Below are positions 5,258 through 5,604 of a DNA stretch of 5,604 bases, piece after piece. Each line of letters begins with the position of its first letter. Within the stretch, counting starts at the first letter, position 1. The translations under genes and the position numbers were made by a program. Source of the DNA: Oscillospiraceae bacterium (GTDB lineage: Bacteria; Bacillota; Clostridia; Saccharofermentanales; Saccharofermentanaceae); contig CACZPC010000225.1 in assembly GCA_902782985.1 (NCBI GenBank), positions 1-5,604 of the forward strand, in the 5' to 3' direction. The notes below the pieces were generated by a model. That model worked only from the letters and a program-made list of their open reading frames with translations, did no database searches and was not told the origin of the DNA.

Positions 5258-5604
5258 TCAGAGAGCGGAAACCTTTGTACCGGACTCCTCACCTGCAGCA
5301 GAGTCAACAATAAGATCAACGTGCTTAGGTGTGCATACGAATGTAGTCTTAACAGGTGTAGGCTCGATCTTACCGTCAAGTGCGAAAACAGCACCGGAGA
5401 TGTAGTCAACTACACGCTGGTTGTTTGCATTAGGTGTAAGATTGCAGATAACGATATGACCCTCACGGATGTGATCGCATACGATCTGGCTTGTTCTAAT
5501 ATCATAGGGTGTAAGCATGATAACTGTTGCAGAAGCCTGAGGAGCGGCAACGGGTGTAGCAACTGCTACAGGCTGCTCAGCCTGATAAGGAACGTCATCA
5601 TAAG
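5258..5604 (-). CDS. sepF: cell division protein SepF, C-terminal part (5' end outside window)
   Basis: SepF is a peripheral membrane protein that binds the C-terminal tail of FtsZ, forms curved polymers and anchors the Z ring. The reading frame is open to the right edge, giving about 115 residues of the C-terminal part. It begins in a linker rich in Ala, Pro, Val and Gln (translated from 5519-5602), which matches the flexible link between the membrane-binding N-terminal helix and the core. The core follows: MLTPYDIRTSQIVCDHIR, then HIVICNL, the helix NNQRVVDYISGAVFAL, and the closing strand TTFVCTPKHVDL, which is the classic SepF pattern ending in CTP-x-VD. A short polar tail ends in KVSAL. 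The internal ATG at 5518 falls at the core boundary and is not the true start. SepF genes in Firmicutes often precede ylmH or divIVA; here a terminator follows. Confidence 0.92.
   Translation of the reverse strand, partial: YDDVPYQAEQPVAVATPVAAPQASATVIMLTPYDIRTSQIVCDHIREGHIVICNLTPNANNQRVVDYISGAVFALDGKIEPTPVKTTFVCTPKHVDLIVDSAAGEESGTKVSAL

Noticed and set aside
5258..5518. Complete small gene starting at the ATG at 5518
   Set aside because: The frame stays open to the right edge with a typical SepF linker composition, so this is an internal Met of a truncated sepF.

Overview
The window carries seven genes, all on the minus strand, so transcription runs from high to low coordinates. Moderate GC, strong AGGAGG-type ribosome sites, U-tailed intrinsic terminators, a SepF cell-division protein and a SepF/DUF47/ArsR-HMA-P1B-ATPase gene complement point to a Gram-positive Firmicute, most likely a Clostridia or Lachnospiraceae-like gut or rumen bacterium. 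The family is inferred from protein style, not from a marker gene. No RNA gene, insertion sequence, CRISPR array or long repeat was seen, and no gene-free stretch exceeds about 130 bases.

In transcription order: (1) the 3' part of sepF enters from the right edge and ends at an intrinsic terminator. (2) A monocistronic DUF47/PhoU-like gene follows, with its own extended -10 promoter and a terminator whose hairpin contains the stop codon. (3) A metal-homeostasis operon comes next: an ArsR/SmtB-type repressor, a 72-residue free-standing HMA metallochaperone, an intercistronic terminator, then a P1B-2-type Zn/Cd/Pb-exporting ATPase that lacks its own N-terminal HMA domain. The operon promoter (TTGACT-N17-TATCAT) runs into three CATATG boxes spaced exactly 16 bp apart, which are the likely repressor operator. 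(4) A two-gene cell-envelope unit follows with its own likely promoter: a membrane-anchored Amidase_3 protein and a small four-cysteine zinc-ribbon protein, closed by a strong terminator. (5) At the left edge a possible promoter reads out of the window.

The metal operon is a self-contained sensor/chaperone/exporter unit. The repressor should release the operator when Zn, Cd or Pb rises, the HMA protein would hand the ion on, and the ATPase would pump it out. It is a known type of system, but the phased operator, the split HMA domain with a terminator in between, and the His-rich N-terminus of the sensor are worth a look. The most unusual protein observation is in the amidase: the three zinc ligands are present, but the catalytic glutamate normally found before the GF-SN motif is serine, suggesting an inactive or re-purposed enzyme. 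I saw no clearly new multi-gene system.
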